Both the position numbers and the translations under genes were made by a program. Source: Desulfobulbus sp. (GTDB lineage Bacteria; Desulfobacterota; Desulfobulbia; Desulfobulbales; Desulfobulbaceae). Taken from it: 5,486 bases of DNA. Shown here one piece after another: positions 1-5,486 of this stretch. The stretch is from assembly GCA_030602145.1 (NCBI GenBank), contig JAUWAH010000200.1, positions 1-5,486 on the forward strand, given 5' to 3'. Numbering within the stretch: the stretch's first letter is position 1; every line of letters starts with the position of its first letter. The notes beneath the pieces are model-generated. The model searched no databases, was not told where the DNA came from, and saw only the letters and a list, made by a program, of their open reading frames with translations.

Positions 1-1453
1 GACGGCACCGTTGCCACACCACCTCGGGCGCGCCCTTAAGCACCACCATCGGTGCCTCGCCGCCGTGGAGCGTGGCCATGAACTGATGTTCTGAGGCAAA
101 GGGAATCGCATCCAATCGCGGATACCGGCTGTTGATCTCCTCGGCCCACAGGCCGGCCTTGGCGGCGGCCACCAGCAGGGCCGCCTCGGTGGGATCGCCG
201 GTGATGGTCCACCCGCCGTTGTCCTGCCGCAGGCCCGCATCGTTGCACAGCACCGACTTGATCAGCAGGTCGCGCATGGATTCGGGCAATTCGGTTGCCG
301 GCTGGCCATCGACCACAAAGGTTCCCGTCGGTTCGTAGCCGGTGCCGCTTATCCGGCAGATGGTTGATTCGGTCACCAGTTCGGTGACCGTCATCTCGTT
401 GCAGGTCAAGGTGCCGGTTTTATCGGAACAGATGACCGTGGTCGAACCCAGGGTTTCTACCGCCGGCAGACGACGGAGAATGGCATTGCGCCGCGCCATC
501 CGCTGCACGCCGATGGCCAGGGCGATGGTCACCACCGCCGGCAAGCCTTCGGGGATGGCGCCGACCGCCAGGGCAATGGCGAAGATAAGGGTCTCCTTGA
601 GGGCGGCACCGAGCGGGATGGCGATATCCAGGGCCCGCTTGACGCCGACCGCCAGGATGACGGCTGAGATGACGATGATGCCGATGGTGATCCATTGGCT
701 GACCTCGGCCAGCTTCTTGGTGAGCGGGGTATCGAGCGTCACCGCACTGTCGAGCATGTCGGAAATCCGGCCCAGCTCGGTGGCCATGCCGGTACCGGTC
801 ACCACCGCCGTGGCCGTGCCCGAGGTCACCAGGGTGGAACTGTAGACCATGCAGGTCCGGTCGCCCAGCACAGCCTCGGCGGCGACCGGGGCCACCGATT
901 TTTCCACCGGCACCGATTCGCCGGTAAGAGCGGCCTCCTCGACCTGCAGATTCTTCAGGGTGACGAGGCGCATATCGGCCGGCACGCTGTCGCCCGCGGC
1001 CAGCATCACCACGTCGCCCGGCACGAGTTCGACCGCCGGCACCATCACGCTGCTGCCGTCGCGGACCACCATCGCATTGTGCGGCACCATGGCCGACAGG
1101 GCCTCGATGGCCCGTCCTGCCTTGAATTCCTGAATAAAACCGATCACCGAGTTGATCAGCACCACCGAGAGGACCACCAGGCCGTCGGTCACCTTGCCGA
1201 GCACAATGGCCAGCGCGGCCGAACCCAACAGCACATAGATCAGAGGGTTGTTGATCTGCCGCAAGAGGAGTTGAAGCACACCTTCTTTCGATTTTTTTAT
1301 AATCTGGTTGGGACCATGGAGGTGCAGTCGTTCCCGGGCCTGCTCGGTGCTCAGTCCGGATTCGCTGCTGGCAACGGTCTGGAAAACCGCTCCGGCATCC
1401 ATGGTGTGCCAGGCGGCGGTTGGTGGGTTCTGCGAAACTTTGTTGGTGCGCAT
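1..1453 (-). CDS. P-type IIA cation-transporting ATPase (Ca2+-type), N-terminal part, cut by window edge
   Basis: This is an inner-membrane ATP-driven cation pump of the SERCA/PMR1-like class; Ca2+ is the likeliest substrate, though Mn2+ or other cations are possible. I translated 484 uninterrupted codons. In order they show a cation-ATPase N-terminal domain (about residues 15-55, with AWHTMDA and HGPNQI), membrane segments M1-M2 (about 68-110), the actuator domain with LTGES (176-180), M3 (about 254-270), and M4 with AIPEGLPAVVT (299-309), the ion-binding signature of IIA pumps. Then come the phosphorylation site CSDKTGTLT (Asp344) and the start of the nucleotide-binding domain (GDPTEAALL about 419-427, SEHQFMA 454-460, KGAPE 473-477). 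Relatives are usually about 850-950 residues, so roughly half is present; the hinge and M5-M10 lie beyond the left edge. The ATG at 1453 keeps the whole N-terminal domain but has only a weak GTGAG upstream. The gene lies downstream of the nitroreductase on the same strand and could be co-transcribed or have its own promoter. Class is certain, ion specificity is not. Confidence 0.95.
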   Translation of the reverse strand, partial: MRTNKVSQNPPTAAWHTMDAGAVFQTVASSESGLSTEQARERLHLHGPNQIIKKSKEGVLQLLLRQINNPLIYVLLGSAALAIVLGKVTDGLVVLSVVLINSVIGFIQEFKAGRAIEALSAMVPHNAMVVRDGSSVMVPAVELVPGDVVMLAAGDSVPADMRLVTLKNLQVEEAALTGESVPVEKSVAPVAAEAVLGDRTCMVYSSTLVTSGTATAVVTGTGMATELGRISDMLDSAVTLDTPLTKKLAEVSQWITIGIIVISAVILAVGVKRALDIAIPLGAALKETLIFAIALAVGAIPEGLPAVVTIALAIGVQRMARRNAILRRLPAVETLGSTTVICSDKTGTLTCNEMTVTELVTESTICRISGTGYEPTGTFVVDGQPATELPESMRDLLIKSVLCNDAGLRQDNGGWTITGDPTEAALLVAAAKAGLWAEEINSRYPRLDAIPFASEHQFMATLHGGEAPMVVLKGAPEVVWQRCR

Positions 1454-1637
1454 GTGTTTCTCACGGGGCAGATTTGATGACAATGGAAACCGACAACGGT
1501 CATTTTGTAAGCATTGATATCGACTACGCAAGCGGCGTATACAATATCTCCCGTGTCGATGCTCTGTGCAGAATGCGGCCGGGCAGGATGGCTGGATGCG
1601 GCTCTCCCCCACCCTGGCCTCGGTTCGCTGGACCGAT

Positions 1638-2462
1638 TCACATCCGCCAGTCGATCATCGGCGTGTTCCGTGTCGGTAACCGATGGTAGGCGAACTTCGG
1701 GTAGCCGACCATCATGGCGCCGTAGGGCTGAAAGCCCTCCGGCAATCCCAGGGCGGCGATCATCGGTGGGAAGGTGGTGGCGGCGGCATGGAAATATCCG
1801 GCCCAGCACCCGCCAAGCCCCAGGGAGGCGGCTGCCAGTTCCAGGGTGGTCAGGGCAATGGTGCAGGTGGTGGGCGCCATGCGGTTGTCCTTTTCCGCGT
1901 AGGCCACGATCAGGGCCGGCGCTCCCCGCAGGATGACATCCTGCCCGGCCTGCCAGCGGGAAATGGCCCGGTCCACATGGAGGCTGGCGGCAACCGCCGG
2001 CATATCGGTCTTCAGCCAGCGCATCCAGTCGATGACGATGGTCGCCAGGCGGTGCAGTTCCTCGCCATTGGCGATAACCAGCCACCGCACCCCCTGGGAG
2101 TTGATCCCCGAAGGGGCGAAGCGGGCCATGTCGATCAACCGGGCCAACCGCTCCTGCTCCACGGGTTTCTTCCTGTAGACCCGGATGGAGCGGCGGGCGC
2201 GGATGAACTGCTCGCACTGCTCGGCAGTAAGGGCCAACTCCGGCCGCACCGGCGCACAGGCCGACGCCGGCATGTCCCGGTGATCGAGGCTGGCGGTCGG
2301 GCAAACCGCCACACAATGACCGCAGCGAATGCAGATTGTCTCGGCGTCGTCACCGGGGGCCGGCAGTGCTCCCTGTTGCCAGTCGATGATGCCGAGGGGG
2401 CAGACGGCGGCACAGAGGCCGTCGCGGTTGCAGGTATCCGGATTGACGGCAAATAGACTCAT
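1638..2462 (-). CDS. Nitroreductase-family flavoprotein with N-terminal ferredoxin domain
   Basis: This 274-residue cytoplasmic protein joins a two-cluster iron-sulfur domain (about residues 1-60) to an FMN-dependent nitroreductase fold (about 85-274). Motif I is C11-x2-D14-x2-C17-x3-C21-P, with Asp in place of the second Cys. Motif II is a standard C44-x2-C47-x2-C50-x3-C54-P. The flavin domain shows RRSIRVY (90-96), APSGINSQ (116-123) and LGLGGCWAGYF (214-224), and ends with GYPKFAYHRLPTR (253-265), all typical of this ferredoxin-fused subfamily in anaerobes. No signal peptide or membrane segment is seen. The presumed role is reduction of a nitro, quinone or other small substrate with electrons passed from ferredoxin through the clusters to FMN; the substrate is unknown. 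The ATG at 2462 has a good GGAG 7 nt upstream (plus-strand 2470-2473). The gene is divergent from tag and 184 bp upstream of the ATPase start; I see no intrinsic terminator between them. Family assignment is firm, reaction is inferred. Confidence 0.93.
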   Translation of the reverse strand: MSLFAVNPDTCNRDGLCAAVCPLGIIDWQQGALPAPGDDAETICIRCGHCVAVCPTASLDHRDMPASACAPVRPELALTAEQCEQFIRARRSIRVYRKKPVEQERLARLIDMARFAPSGINSQGVRWLVIANGEELHRLATIVIDWMRWLKTDMPAVAASLHVDRAISRWQAGQDVILRGAPALIVAYAEKDNRMAPTTCTIALTTLELAAASLGLGGCWAGYFHAAATTFPPMIAALGLPEGFQPYGAMMVGYPKFAYHRLPTRNTPMIDWRM

Positions 2463-2786
2463 GAGATTGCTCCATTGGTTCAGATTGACAGCTCAGGGCC
2501 GAGATGGTTTGGTACCCGGGGCTGAGCAGCACGCCCGGCGGGCGGACGGACCTGGTTCGGCACCCGCCCACCCTGCTCCTTTTGCCACCTGGCCAGCAGA
2601 AAAGCACCAAATCTGAGGCTGCTGGCAAAAAAGGGCGAACCTTGAGCACCAGTGCATTTCATCGGGGTGAAGAGCGTGTCCGGTGCTCAGATATTGAACC
2701 AGGACGGATCTTCCGGGTGGCGGTTGTTTCGATCGTTCCCCCGCCCAAGGATAATCGTCCCGACACCTTATAGTCAAGGAACCGAC
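2463..2786. other. 324-bp divergent intergenic region between nitroreductase and tag
   Basis: No credible gene lies here. It must hold promoters for both divergent genes, but neither is clear. For tag, GATAAT at 2750-2755 is a plausible -10, without a convincing -35 (TTTCGA at 2727-2732 is weak). Two perfect 8-bp inverted repeats are visible: GCCAGCAG (2592-2599) with CTGCTGGC (2619-2626), and TGAGCACC (2643-2650) with GGTGCTCA (2682-2689). A compact GC-rich hairpin CGCCC-GGC-GGGCG lies at 2532-2544, in the presumed leader of the nitroreductase. I recognised no known riboswitch core. In-frame codons upstream of tag (from an ATG at 2652) look like chance extension. Confidence 0.5.
2776..2780 (+). 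promoter_or_regulatory. Shine-Dalgarno AAGGA fixing the tag start
   Basis: AAGGA lies 6 nt before the ATG at 2787. It decides between this start and an in-frame ATG 45 codons upstream at 2652, which has no comparable site. Protein similarity to E. coli Tag also begins exactly at the 2787 start. Confidence 0.8.
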
Positions 2787-3398
2787 ATGATCAATCGATG
2801 CGCATGGTGTGGCAACGATTCACTCTACATGGCCTATCATGATGAAGAATGGGGCGTACCGGTCCATGATGACCGTCTGCTCTTCGAGTTTCTTCTCCTC
2901 GAAGGCGCTCAGGCCGGGTTGAGTTGGCTGACCATCTTGAGGAAACGAGCCAACTACCGCCAGGCATTCGACAATTTCGACCATGAACGTATTGCCACCT
3001 ATACCCAACACAACATCGACCGCTTGTTGGCCGACCCCGGTATCGTTCGAAACCGCCTCAAGATAGAATCGGCCATCAAGAATGCCCGTGCCGTGCTCGC
3101 AATCCGCGAGGAATTCGGATCGCTGGATGCATTCCTGTGGCGTTACGTCGATGGCGTGCCGCGTCAAAATGCCTGGAGAAATCTCACCGAAATACCTGCC
3201 CAGACCAAGGAATCCGACAGGATGAGCAAGGAGTTGAAAAAACGCGGATTCAACTTCGTTGGTTCGACCATCTGCTATGCCTTCATGCAGGCGACAGGGA
3301 TGGTCAACGATCACCTGACCGACTGCTTCCGTTACCGGGACATCGCCAGGATGACCGCCGCGAAGAATCGAATAATAGGTGAGCCTTTTGCAAAATGA
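2787..3398 (+). CDS. tag: DNA-3-methyladenine glycosylase I
   Basis: Tag removes 3-methyladenine from alkylated DNA as the first step of base-excision repair in the cytoplasm. The 203-residue product follows E. coli Tag (187 residues) along nearly its whole length. It has RCAWCGNDSLYMAYHDEEWG at the start, the LLLEGAQAGLSW segment with the expected active-site Glu39 and Trp47, and KKRGFNFVGSTICYAFMQATGMVNDH near the end. The four zinc ligands known from E. coli Tag are all present as Cys5, His18, His176 and Cys180. The catalytic core is intact, so the enzyme should work. The C-terminus is odd: the final residues (GEPFAK) and the TGA stop overlap the left end of a 140-bp repeat element, so the native tail has been replaced (see findings). 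The gene appears monocistronic; hairpins in the element directly follow its stop. Confidence 0.96.
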   Translation: MINRCAWCGNDSLYMAYHDEEWGVPVHDDRLLFEFLLLEGAQAGLSWLTILRKRANYRQAFDNFDHERIATYTQHNIDRLLADPGIVRNRLKIESAIKNARAVLAIREEFGSLDAFLWRYVDGVPRQNAWRNLTEIPAQTKESDRMSKELKKRGFNFVGSTICYAFMQATGMVNDHLTDCFRYRDIARMTAAKNRIIGEPFAK

Positions 3399-3522
3399 AC
3401 TGCTGACGAGTTTTTTTCGTCATTCCCGCGAAAGCGGGAATCCAGAACTCATTGATTTTTTCAGGACTGGATTCCCGATGACTACCTCGGGAATGACTCA
3501 ACCGTCTTTTTGCAAAAGCCTC
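3383..3522 (+). mobile_element. MITE-like palindromic element, copy A
   Basis: This non-coding 140-bp element is repeated in inverted orientation at 5347-5486 with one visible mismatch (T at 3461 against G at 5408 on the plus strand). Its ends are imperfect inverted repeats sharing CTTTTGCAAAA: left 3385-3395, right the complement around 3508-3518. Reading the left end from 3381 gives GAGC and the right end GAGG before this core. Inside are an 8-bp stem ATTCCCGC (3422-3429) with GCGGGAAT (3434-3441) closed by GAAA, a second stem ATTCCCGA (3471-3478) with TCGGGAAT (3487-3494), and longer pairings GTCATTCCCG (3419-3428) with CGGGAATGAC (3488-3497) and GGGAATCCAG (3436-3445) with CTGGATTCCC (3467-3476). 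AGGTGA directly abuts both sides (3377-3382 and 3523-3528), as expected of a target-site duplication. No transposase is present, so mobility would need one supplied in trans; the parent family is not identified. Confidence 0.85.
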
Positions 3523-3825
3523 AGGTGACAAAAGAGGTGACGGATCGATTGAATCATGCTGAGTTCACATTTCTCTCGCCTGCCGTGATTGACAAGGATA
3601 GCTCAATGGCGAGATTGGCTCCGACCCGAGTCACGGCAATCAATCATGTGGTCTTTATTTTCTTCGCCATAACCGGTATATATTCCATTGGTATTGACCG
3701 GTGTTCGCCTAAGGCCGGTTGAGCATCCGGGTCAATCAAACATATTACAACAAGGAGGTGAAGCACATACGACATACGGTTGAGGGATCCACGCTGTCCA
3801 CACAACCATTACACGAGGAGGGAAT
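3523..3825 (+). other. 303-bp leader region upstream of the cytochrome gene
   Basis: No credible gene is seen here. The stretch is more AT-rich than its surroundings, as expected of a promoter region. Visible structure includes an 8-bp inverted repeat TGCCGTGA (3581-3588) with TCACGGCA (3631-3638), two copies of the palindrome ACCGGT (3672-3677 and 3697-3702), and AACCGG (3671-3676) matching CCGGTT (3715-3720). A weak sigma70-like promoter may be TTGAGC (3719-3724), 16 nt, CATATT (3741-3746). A perfect Shine-Dalgarno sequence AAGGAGGTGA (3752-3761) has no start codon at proper distance. I found no sigma54 match. Confidence 0.45.
3815..3821 (+). promoter_or_regulatory. Shine-Dalgarno GAGGAGG for the cytochrome gene
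   Basis: GAGGAGG ends 4 nt before the ATG at 3826. The spacing is a little short, but the match is strong, and the start it serves gives a complete signal peptide. Confidence 0.8.
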
Positions 3826-5130
3826 ATGCGATTACGCACCCAGGCAATTCTTCTGCTCGCCCTGGCGGTGCCGCTGGCATTGCCCAGCGCCCAGGCCGCA
3901 CAGGAGAAAAAAGCGAAAACCATTGCTGAACTCGCGGCCATGCATGATTCGAGTTCATGCAAGGAATGTCATCCCGAAGTGTACGACCAGTGGCACAAGT
4001 CCCTGCATGCCCGCTCGATCTTCGGCCCGGCCGAGGTGGGCCGAACAGCGGCCACCATCAAAACCACGATTGAAAATGGGTTCAAGGAGTGGCCCTATTC
4101 CGGAGTGAAAAACCCGGAGGATGTCGGCATCAAACACCTGATGACCTGTGCCAAATGCCATCTTCCCCAGCTTCAGGAGGCTGAGGAAAGCGTGGCCAGG
4201 GAGATTGTTCAAAACGTCTATGCCTTTGCCGACCACGGCGACGAAAAGGCCAAACAGGCGCTCCTGAGCCTGAACATCGGCTGTACCATTTGCCACGGTC
4301 GCAATGCCGTGGTGCATAAATGGACCGATGGCTATCCCAAGCCGGGCACGGTCTACGGCAGCAAAGATGGCAACCATGACGACCCCGGCTATCCGGTCAT
4401 GAAGCAGAGCAGGATCATGAAGGAATCGATTCTCTGCGGTCAGTGCCACGGTCTGGGGCCGAATCTCGAACTTGACAATCCCACCCAATGCGCCACCCTC
4501 TACGGCACCCATCTCTTTGCCTATGTGCCCGATGGCGGGAACAAAACCTGCCAGCAATGCCACATGCATGAAAGCAAACTCGGCCACAATATGCAGAGCT
4601 ACCGCGATCCGGCGATGGCCAAGATGGCCCTGGATGTGCATGTTGTCGCCCAGGCGTTGCAATGGCGTGACGGCACCACCATGACGCCGATGGCCAATGT
4701 CACCGTCGAACTCACCAACAAAGCGGGACATGCCATCCCCGACGGCTGACCGACCCCCAACCGGGTGGTCCTGTATGTGACCGCGAAAACAAAAGATGGC
4801 AAGGCGTTCTACACCAGCGAAAAAATCTATATGCCCATTCCACAGCAGTTCGGACGGGGCGACAAGATGGGCCGCGGGCCCTATGAAAAGACCGGTATGA
4901 TCCGCGACAGCAGCCTGCCGCCGCAGCGGACGGTCAAGGAGCAGTTTGCGATCCCGGTCTACACAGAAGCAACCAAGGACGGCAAACTGGTCCGGACTAT
5001 CCTGGCCAACGAGTTTAGTGTGGATGTCGAAGTGTGGTATCTGCCCTACGGCAGAAAGGATGATCCGGGCAATGCCCAGAAATGGTTTGCCGCTACCAAG
5101 GAGTTGAGCATCGAGAAAGGCGGCAAGTAA
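3826..5130 (+). CDS. extKL: Periplasmic pentaheme c-type cytochrome, probable selenoprotein read through in-frame UGA (ExtKL-like)
   Basis: Read through TGA as codon 308, the gene encodes 434 residues. Residues 1-24 form a Sec signal peptide (MRLR, hydrophobic core, then SAQA), so the mature protein should be periplasmic or exported. Five CXXCH heme sites follow at Cys45, Cys108, Cys153, Cys204 and Cys242, the first in a cytochrome c554-like context (CKECHPEVYDQWHKSLHA). A heme-free part contains TNKAGHAIPDG-U-PTPNRVVLYV around residue 308 and ends with VDVEVWYLPYGRKDDPG. The frame is unchanged across the TGA, and codon usage stays GC-rich in third position on both sides. An intrinsic terminator follows TAA by 22 bp, so transcription and coding both treat it as one gene. 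I recall a family named ExtKL, a multiheme cytochrome selenoprotein of Geobacter-type bacteria formerly split into extK and extL; the symbol rests on that memory and layout, not on an alignment. The alternative is a recent nonsense mutation. The likely role is electron transfer; partner and substrate are unknown. Confidence 0.85.
4747..4749 (+). other. In-frame TGA, probable selenocysteine codon
   Basis: TGA interrupts the cytochrome frame as codon 308, between AGHAIPDG and PTPNRVVLYV. The same frame then stays open for 126 codons of protein-like sequence. Conventional gene callers would end the gene here with a 307-residue product and miss the rest. Selenocysteine insertion also needs SelA, SelB, SelC and SelD, none of which is in the window. 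Confidence 0.7.
4765..4784 (+). promoter_or_regulatory. Candidate bacterial SECIS hairpin after the UGA
   Basis: GUGGUC (4765-4770) pairs with GACCGC (4779-4784) with one G-U pair, leaving the loop CUGUAUGU (4771-4778). The loop begins 21 nt after the UGA, within the range known for bacterial SECIS elements. If C4771 pairs with G4777, U4778 bulges and the loop becomes UGUAU, with G in second place as bacterial SECIS loops usually have. A competing, GC-richer hairpin (4752-4770, loop AACC) lies closer to the UGA. The pairing is seen; the function is inferred. Confidence 0.45.
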
Positions 5131-5152
5131 CCGCATCGCGGCAGTGTGTTTC

Positions 5153-5182
5153 AAGCCGGCTCCGGAGTGAGCCGGCTTTTTT
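5153..5182 (+). terminator. Rho-independent terminator of the cytochrome gene
   Basis: A perfect 10-bp stem AAGCCGGCTC (5153-5162) with GAGCCGGCTT (5169-5178), a 6-nt loop, and a run of six T (5177-5182). It starts 22 bp after the TAA at 5128-5130, marking the end of a transcription unit that extends past the internal TGA. Confidence 0.93.
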
Positions 5183-5346
5183 GTTTGGGCCCGTCGAGTC
5201 GCTTGCCATCACGGTCGATGCGTCTTGGCCGCTTGTGAGCCCTTGTCATAAGACACGACATCTGGTGCGGTCCTATCGGCCGCAGCGGGAACGCTCCGGA
5301 ATCATGACGGGCGATTCTCCTTGCGGCGCGTGTCAACATGTCGGAA
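5183..5346. other. Spacer between terminator and repeat copy B
   Basis: I see no gene or RNA gene here. A 7-bp hairpin TGCGGTC (5266-5272) with GGCCGCA (5278-5284), containing one G-T pair and a 5-nt loop, has no T tract. A 24-codon ATG frame starting near 5304 contains CGACQH but has no ribosome site and runs into the repeat, so I do not call it. Confidence 0.5.
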
Positions 5347-5486
5347 GAGGCTTTTGCAAAAAGACGGTTGAGTCATTCCCGAGGTAGTCATCGGGAATCC
5401 AGTCCTGGAAAAATCAATGAGTTCTGGATTCCCGCTTTCGCGGGAATGACGAAAAAAACTCGTCAGCAGTTCATTTTGCAAAAGGC
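5347..5486 (-). mobile_element. MITE-like palindromic element, copy B (inverted), reaching the window edge
   Basis: This is the reverse complement of copy A: position p in A corresponds to 8869 minus p here. By eye 139 of 140 positions match, the exception being G at 5408. All the internal stems of copy A are preserved. The inner boundary is sharp: similarity stops at 5347, preceded by TCGGAA. The outer boundary is hidden by the window edge, so the element may extend another two bases and its target duplication cannot be seen. The near identity suggests recent spread or recombination between copies. Confidence 0.85.

Noticed and set aside
695..1477. A 260-codon plus-strand frame rich in His and Gly
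   Set aside because: It lies antisense to the ATPase, whose frame holds every P-type signature (TGES, PEGLP, DKTGT, KGAPE). The His-rich composition is a by-product of reading the opposite strand.
1351..2316. A 321-codon minus-strand frame overlapping both the ATPase start and the nitroreductase
   Set aside because: It is in a different frame from two well-supported genes on the same strand and has no recognisable domain.
1683..2456. A 257-codon plus-strand frame antisense to the nitroreductase
   Set aside because: It is a shadow; the minus strand encodes the iron-sulfur and FMN motifs in full.
2652..2786. An upstream ATG that would lengthen Tag by 45 residues
   Set aside because: There is no ribosome site at 2652, no similarity to Tag in the extension, and a good AAGGA directly before 2787.
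3304..3531. A 75-codon minus-strand frame containing FWIPAFAGMTKK
   Set aside because: This peptide is what the palindromic repeat yields when translated, and it is a familiar source of false hypothetical proteins. The element is non-coding.
3826..4749. The cytochrome as a complete 307-residue protein ending at TGA
   Set aside because: The frame continues for 126 protein-like codons past TGA, the conserved-looking GHAIPDG context is cut in mid-domain, and the only terminator is after 5130. A pseudogene from a fresh nonsense mutation stays possible but is less likely.
3955..5154. A 399-codon open frame on the minus strand antisense to the cytochrome, spanning the TGA
   Set aside because: It is a GC-driven shadow. 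The plus strand carries five CXXCH sites, a signal peptide, a strong Shine-Dalgarno site and a terminator, and the antisense product resembles no protein I know.
5183..5346. A possible tRNA or small RNA after the cytochrome terminator
   Set aside because: No cloverleaf or T-arm consensus was found, and the one hairpin (5266-5284) has no T tract or other support.
3383..5486. A CRISPR array or simple REP cluster
   Set aside because: There are only two copies, 140 bp each and inverted, 1.8 kb apart; no regular spacing and no cas genes.

Overview
The window looks like chromosomal DNA from a GC-rich, Gram-negative anaerobe, most likely one of the former Deltaproteobacteria (Desulfobacterota, for example a Desulfobulbus- or Geobacter-like lineage). 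The reasons are a periplasmic multiheme c-type cytochrome, a nitroreductase fused to a ferredoxin domain, and an in-frame UGA in the cytochrome that is best read as selenocysteine. The lineage is inferred from gene content only.

Left half, minus strand: bases 1-1453 hold the first 484 residues of a P-type (IIA) cation-transporting ATPase that runs off the left edge. Upstream of it on the same strand, after a 184-bp gap, lies a complete nitroreductase-family flavoprotein with an N-terminal iron-sulfur domain (1638-2462). A 324-bp divergent intergenic region (2463-2786) separates it from the plus-strand genes.

Right half, plus strand: tag (2787-3398) encodes DNA-3-methyladenine glycosylase I. 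Its last codons and its stop codon come from a 140-bp palindromic MITE-like element (3383-3522) bordered on both sides by AGGTGA. After a 303-bp leader region comes a multiheme cytochrome gene (3826-5130) with a signal peptide, five CXXCH sites, an in-frame TGA as codon 308, 126 further sense codons, TAA, and a strong intrinsic terminator 22 bp later. A second, inverted copy of the same element (5347-5486; one mismatch in 140 by eye) closes the window. The cytochrome gene is therefore bracketed by inverted element copies.

The genes do not form one obvious pathway. The ATPase and nitroreductase may share a transcript. tag is a stand-alone DNA-repair gene. The cytochrome is a monocistronic electron-transfer gene. 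The observations most worth following up are the probable selenocysteine cytochrome (resembling what I recall as the ExtKL family), the hairpin just after its UGA, and the element insertion that rewrote the end of tag.
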